Source: Hofstenia miamia (Eukaryota; Xenacoelomorpha; Acoela; Hofsteniidae). Taken from it: 33,903 bases of DNA. Where the stretch lies: positions 741,088-774,990 of the forward strand of contig CABFPE010000353.1 in assembly GCA_900660155.1 (NCBI GenBank), in the 5' to 3' direction. Made by a program: the position numbers and the translations under genes. The notes under the pieces were generated by a model that made no database searches, had not been told where the DNA came from, and saw only the letters and a list, made by a program, of their open reading frames with translations. Positions 29,294 through 33,903 of the stretch are shown here, one piece after another; within the stretch, counting starts at the first letter, position 1; each line of letters begins with the position of its first letter.

Positions 29294-31003
29294 GGGTAGA
29301 GCGGGGTAAATCGGATACATTAAATGCGAATCGTATGCATTTTGTGATCCAGCAGCAAATGAAAGTCTATATTTCTTATATAGTTATGTCAATATGAATA
29401 CTAGAATAAATTGTTAAAATATACTCAATTTAATCCCGTAGATAATAAAAAAATATCCGCATCTAGTGTCAACTACTATGGGGTAAAGCGGTCAAATATG
29501 GGGTAAAACGGACAAAAATGAATATTGGGTCAAATGAAGTGAATTACTCAAATATAAGAAATTAACAAAACGGAATCTTGAAAATCAGTTCTTAATTTGA
29601 GTTTAATTGCAGTTGGCACACTGTTCAATTGCAAAACAATTCTCACAAACCCATTGGAGACAGTTGGGGCATTTGAAACATTCCATACCCGGAGTAGCAT
29701 CAAGAGATTGAAAGCAAATTGCACAGGGAGCTGAAAATCAAATTCCCGACTTTGAGGATGTTATATGCGTATTTGGTGGGTAATTCTCTGTAGCCGGGGT
29801 ATTGCCCCCCTTAAAAATGAGAAATGGGGGTAGAGTACCCCCTATAGCATTTACGCAAGCCACTAAAGTGGTCAATGTTCCTCTTTCCGAAGATTGAATT
29901 TTGGACACTGCTCTAGACCCCTTTTCGGCCACATACAGCTTTCCCGCGTTTGATACTGCCAATAAACCTGTTTCGTCGCAGTTGTACACTAGTTCGGGGT
30001 GCTCGTTGAACTTGTGACTCGTAAAAATTGGATTAACATTGTCAAAAAAACATTGAACACGTTTTTTGTTAAAGGCTTCAGCTCTTGATGTCGAAATATT
30101 TTCCGCTACGCGTAATGAAATATCAGAATGGCGATTTTTGAAGGACCACCACCACTCTTTCCCGGCCAATTGTTCGTCTTTCCACTTGTTAGGGAGGTGC
30201 GTCAGTTGTTTTCTTCGATAGAGAGCTCTGGCAAAAACGAAGGCTTTATGGCGCACTTCTGTGACTGTTAACGGGAAACCCTGCTGAGCAAGAAACAAAA
30301 TTCGGTCTTTGAATGTCTTTTCTTGTGTTGGGCTCAAAATTGTAGCCCGGCCTCTGTCACAAGTTGGCTTTTCCATGTGTCGTATAAGTGTAGTACGAGG
30401 AATTTTGTATGTTCTAACTGCATCTGCTAAGCGAATTTCGTCATTCTGAACCGCTAGAACAGCTTCACGCAGCAATTCTGGACTGTAACTCTGTTAGGTC
30501 GTTTTTCGTCTATATGTACGTGGCATCTAAATATTAAAACGCACTTTAAAGGCCAATGAAATTTAATACACTGCCACAGAAATGCCTATTGTATATTATA
30601 TAACCTATTTACCCCACCTATAAAGTGCGGTTGAATTATCTAAATATTAATAAACTGGGTTGTGATAGACAAAAAATTGTATTATTTTATTAATACAGGC
30701 TCGAAAATTTATATAATAGTGTAAAAAACTTACCTTGAAGCTGTTGGATGGATGGGTAAAAATACAATCGCAAAACACTCACAAATAAATTTACTGTGCT
30801 TATACAAACAATAAACGGACGTACAGTTGTCAAGACTCAAGATTAAAATGCGTTATATTCATCTACAGTGAGCAAATGAATCAACCATCGCGTGGTAGAA
30901 TCATTTTGCACATGCAACTAAGTAGAAGTCAACTGTATTCAATTTAGTTCAACTACTACACAATGACCGCTTTACCCCGTGACCTATTTACCCCGCTCTA
31001 CCC
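29294..31003 (-). mobile_element. Pogo-like DNA transposon, internally deleted, right copy
   Basis: The copy is exactly 1710 bp, like the left copy, with TA outside both ends (29292-29293 and 31004-31005). Its 21-bp terminal repeats differ at one position. The 5' UTR intron sites and subterminal GGGGTAAAGCGGTCA motifs are conserved. It differs from the left copy in the internal-deletion junction (29712-29744) and by coding substitutions. The outer flank (GTTAATAG...) is unrelated to the LINE flanking the left copy. Confidence 0.88.
29738..30526 (-). pseudogene. Pogo-like transposase, right copy, nonsense-mutated
   Basis: The ATG corresponds to 30526-30524. Codon 11 is TAA (30496-30494) where the left copy has CAA. 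Downstream the frame is open through the HTH_psq and CENP-B-like HTH regions and the first DDE Asp (CDETG) to TSSKSG, then stops just after the internal-deletion junction. Other differences from the left copy include Ala-Gln-Gln for Ala-Arg-Arg and GLLAVSNAG for GLSTVPNAG. The C-terminal cysteine-rich module persists out of frame (29603-29735, PCAICFQSL ... CANCN, stop). Confidence 0.82.
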
Positions 31004-31005
31004 TA

Positions 31006-32573
31006 GTTAATAGTATTAACTTAATACTTGTTGTAACTACTGTATTCTGTTGAATATCAGTATGAGTATGGAAAGTTCTCTGAATGAACATCTTTTCTGT
31101 TGGTTTTACAACTAATCCTTAATCTGCACATGCACAACCAACTGCGTACTCATTTGAATTTGCAATCACACAACGGATTCAGGTATATTCAAACCTCTAA
31201 TATATTTAGTAAGTGAATTAAGTATTCCAATTAACCCTATAATTGAAAATGTAGCATGTTAGCTAATATACAGTCATTTTTTATATGGACAGAAATTAGA
31301 CAAAAAATATGAACATTTAAGAAAATGACGAGCATCATGGTTCATTTTTGCTAAAAAACTAAGAAATTCGATAGCAACATGTTTTTGTCTCAGAAGTTTC
31401 ACAAAACTGTATATGCCGCTGATTTAAACATATATAGGTATTAAAAAGCATGCAGACTTATGTCCGCGTTGCTATAGAAATAACAATTAACTCGGTTTAT
31501 AGCAGAGTTTATTATAAAATGAGTGCACTGCATCGCTGAATCATAAGTGAAATTAAGTTGGAAATTGTAGATTTTTGGATTCTTATTTTTATAAAAAATC
31601 CATATAAACAAATAGTTTATTTAATGAATTCTGTTATTAATGGATAGCAAAATATTTTTACCATGTTATTTTCATTTAGTGTTCCTTTACTAATTATTGT
31701 AATAGTAGTGAAAACTGATAGCAGCGTACACAGCAGCACGGATAACTAAACAAAGAGCAGTGTGGAATGCTCTTAGCAGTTGTTTTATTATCAGACGCGA
31801 TGACGATATATCACTGGGATAATAGAAATTGTTTTAGCGCCCTCTGCATTTCTCCATTGAATGTTGCTGTCATTCGTCTGTTAGCGGATGAATCGAACAG
31901 TCTGCTGTAATGGTCGCTACTGGACATGCTTTTTATTCCCCATAGAAGAGCATTTACATGCAGGTAGGCATTTCGTAAATGAAATATTATTACTACAAGC
32001 GCGATAATGCATGCATTAATTAGCCTAAGTTAAATATGAATAATTACTTTTATATACACGCTTAATGCTTAATTAATGCAAGGTCTACTTGCACTATTTG
32101 AGTATTACTTCTCTTGCTGGAACATCTAGGTCGCGTGCAACTCATTAAAGTATGCGATCTCAAGCTGTTTTCAACAACGATTATAGAATAATATTATCTA
32201 GAGAAATTTAAATTTGTTGGAAAGCATCATTATCATGTGAAATTTAGTTTATGCACTCAACGCGATCTACTTATTAAGATTGCGAAGCATTGTTTGCGAA
32301 TCTTACCCCAATAGGTCTAGTTCTTAGCCGCGATCCCACAATATTTAGATTCATTTTATCCAACAAAACCCCAATGTTCAATCCCAAACCCAATTATTCT
32401 AAGTTGAGACTTTTAATGCGTTTTTAGTGCCTAAGAACCATTATTTTTCAGGACCGTACATACTCATTGTTTTGGCCTAAACAAATTTGTAATGGGAGAT
32501 CTTTTATAGTAGCTCAGCTTACTGCTGTTGATATGATAAGTGTTAGCATAATAATGATTACCATTCACGGCTT
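31006..32573. other. AT-rich stretch without assigned gene
   Basis: Nothing was assigned on either strand. A slightly GC-richer patch lies at 31835-31950 (GCGCCCTCTGCATT) without a recognisable open frame. There is no LINE continuation next to the right pogo-like terminus. Confidence 0.5.
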
Positions 32574-33264
32574 CCGGGGCGTACGCAGGATTTTCTGACG
32601 ATGGACATCTCAATCATGAGTCACAAAAGCAGTGCGAAGCCCAATCCAACAACAAATTTTGAAAATATTTAAAAATTTTATCCTAAAAAAGCATTTATTT
32701 ACCTTTGTTTTTAACTTTTTTAATATTTTGCCGATAGAAGTGGGCCCCGCCGTCAGTCGACTACTATTGGCCGCGCACACCCGATAAGGTCGGCGGTGGC
32801 GCAGCCGGCTGGGCAACATCTATAGAACTGGATTAGATTGTATAATATTCAATATAGAAACTCTATAATGCCAGTAGCCCTGTAAAAACCGCATATGATG
32901 AAAGCAGTATTGTGAAACTATCTATCTGCAAAAAAGTTCATCATGCGCTTACAGGCCATCTGATTAATAAGACATAACCTAATCAATGTTAAGCATCACT
33001 ACCGAATCAAATTCGTTAAATGCGGTTTTCTATTTATGGCACATTTCGTTTGTCTTGATATAGTTTTAGTTATCATTCAGATCAACCGTTTAAATTTTCC
33101 GGCGGCTGGCTGACCTAAAATATATCGGCGGTGGCGGCTCAGCCGGCTGGCACCCAGCTCTATTTGCCGAAAATATTTTTGATTTAACCAAATCAAAATC
33201 AATTTTGAAAACCTGATGGTGGACATTCCACCATGCCTCCATGCTCACATTGCTTACGCCACTG
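32574..33264. mobile_element. hAT-like element with GC-rich internal direct repeats
   Basis: The left end is CCGGGGCGTACGCA and the right end, read inward, is CAGTGGCGTAAGCA, agreeing at 11 of 14 positions. Flanking 8-mers CACGGCTT (32566-32573) and CCCGCCTT (33265-33272) agree at 6 of 8. Two direct GC-rich repeats lie inside, near 32784-32812 (CGGCGGTGGCGCAGCCGG) and 33124-33150 (CGGCGGTGGCGGCTCAGCCG). The first fits the RNA polymerase III box A consensus, but no box B follows. There is no transposase; short minus-strand frames here are incidental. Confidence 0.5.
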
Positions 33265-33272
33265 CCCGCCTT

Positions 33273-33470
33273 CACTTTAACTCAACTGTTTTACACAACT
33301 TCTTGCTGGAAAAACCAAGCCTGGAATCTAGTGGAACAATAAGTTTGTGTAAAATTGCTTAATCATGTATTTATATCTCGGTCGAGTCACCAAAATTGGG
33401 AATTAGCAAACTGATTGGGCGAAGATTTATAGTTAATTCTAATAGGTCTTGGTGGGTTCCATAATAATAT
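33273..33470. other. Short stretch with nothing recognised
   Basis: No feature is supported between the hAT-like element and the LINE pieces. Confidence 0.5.
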
Positions 33471-33903
33471 TCATGAAAGTTTTGCATTTAGACTACTGGA
33501 ATTGGAACAAAAATGCAGAAAATACGGATTATTAATGCGGATTATTTGAATATGCAATAATTTACTAAAAGGGTGTGTTATTGAGATTGGCCTATAATTT
33601 TTAGCAATGAGAGGATCTCCATTTTTATACAAAGTTGTTATGTCTGACTTTTTCATTATTTCCGGAAATTTGTTTTCAACTATACATTGATTAAATGCAA
33701 ATGAAGGCATGTAATAATTGAACGTGATAATCTGGTCCAAAATTTCTCAGGTGGTATAAGTATCTAACGCCAGAAGCCATTTTTTGTAACTTTTTTAGGA
33801 GAAATTTATCGAATTTTAAATCTTTGTCAATATCAACACCTAAATATGTAACATGATCAGATTGTTTTATTGGAACACTGTTAACAATTAATTCGATCTT
33901 GTT
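33471..33903 (-). mobile_element. LINE pieces in scrambled order, cut by window end
   Basis: Two minus-strand reverse-transcriptase pieces lie next to each other. Bases 33735-33903 encode a thumb region (NKIELIVNSVPIKQSDHVTY, then LGVDIDKDLKFDKFLLKKL). Bases about 33560-33735 encode the fingers (FNQCIVENKFPEIMKKSD, TTLYKNGDPLIAKNYRPISI). In an intact LINE the fingers lie upstream of the thumb; here, reading the minus strand, the thumb comes first and in a different frame. The region therefore holds two abutting copies or one rearranged copy. The element continues beyond the window. Confidence 0.72.

Larger units (their letters stand above)
14982..31003. mobile_element. Composite-like structure bounded by inverted pogo-like elements
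   Basis: The outer termini of the two pogo-like elements (14982 and 31003) bound 16022 bp, with TA directly outside on both sides (14980-14981 and 31004-31005). The outer 21 bp are the same sequence in inverted orientation. Homology between the two arms ends exactly at these termini and continues inward past both elements. This is what a macro-transposon or a transposase-driven rearrangement would leave, but a false inverted join around the N gap would look similar. The enclosed cargo includes the six-cysteine membrane protein gene. Mobility of the whole unit is inference only. Confidence 0.3.
28133..31003 (-). repeat. Right arm of ~3-kb imperfect inverted repeat
   Basis: This is the reverse complement of 14982-17965. 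It contains, from inside out, part of the Tc1-like element, a LINE linker fragment and a pogo-like element. It has its own differences: a deletion of about 115 bp marked by an N at 28444, a roughly 35-bp insertion near 28984-29020, a single copy of the 36-bp unit, and a nonsense change in the pogo transposase. Outside 31003 there is no continuation of the LINE that flanks the left copy. Confidence 0.9.

Overview
This is a eukaryotic, almost certainly invertebrate metazoan, genomic window. It is AT-rich, has long non-coding stretches and (TA)n microsatellites, and shows a typical animal repeat repertoire: CR1/L2-like non-LTR retrotransposons, hAT, pogo-like, Tc1-like and probable PIF/Harbinger elements. 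No bacterial operons, rRNA, tRNA or CRISPR arrays were seen. I cannot name the species. A run of exactly 1000 N (18179-19178) and isolated single Ns (8015, 17966, 28444) show this is a scaffolded draft assembly.

Layout. 1-4.2 kb: quiet DNA with one decayed minus-strand LINE (about 1.69-2.47 kb). 4.2-9.1 kb: nested hAT elements. An inner hAT (5705-7590, perfect 8-bp target duplication ATTCCATG, broken transposase) sits inside an outer hAT-like element (5139-8935). The outer element splits an unrecognised reading frame that stays open on both sides of the insertion. 9.6-10.5 kb: a decayed minus-strand hAT-like transposase. 11.3-13.5 kb: two 5'-truncated LINEs abutting head to head, each with a TTA/ATT-type 3' tail. 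13.5-14.8 kb: a non-autonomous hAT element.

14.98-31.0 kb: the most unusual part. Two pogo-like elements of exactly 1710 bp each (14982-16691 and 29294-31003) lie in opposite orientation at the outer ends of a roughly 3-kb inverted repeat. Each arm reads, from outside in, pogo-like element, LINE fragment, internally deleted Tc1-like element. The homology stops exactly at the outer pogo terminus, next to a TA, on both sides. The arms enclose the N gap, a hAT BED-finger fragment, several MITEs and the only intact host-type gene seen: a single-exon 357-residue protein (25080-26153) with an N-terminal membrane anchor and two tandem six-cysteine domains. The structure could be a composite of transposon ends, the product of aberrant transposition, or an assembly artefact around the gap.

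31-33.9 kb: a quiet stretch, a GC-rich hAT-like element (32574-33264), and LINE pieces in scrambled order running off the window end.

A shared theme is that the pogo-like, Tc1-like and inner hAT elements have all lost catalytic core sequence while keeping DNA-binding portions and termini. None could move without transposase supplied in trans. The membrane-anchored protein gene is the one locus that looks like a functional host gene.
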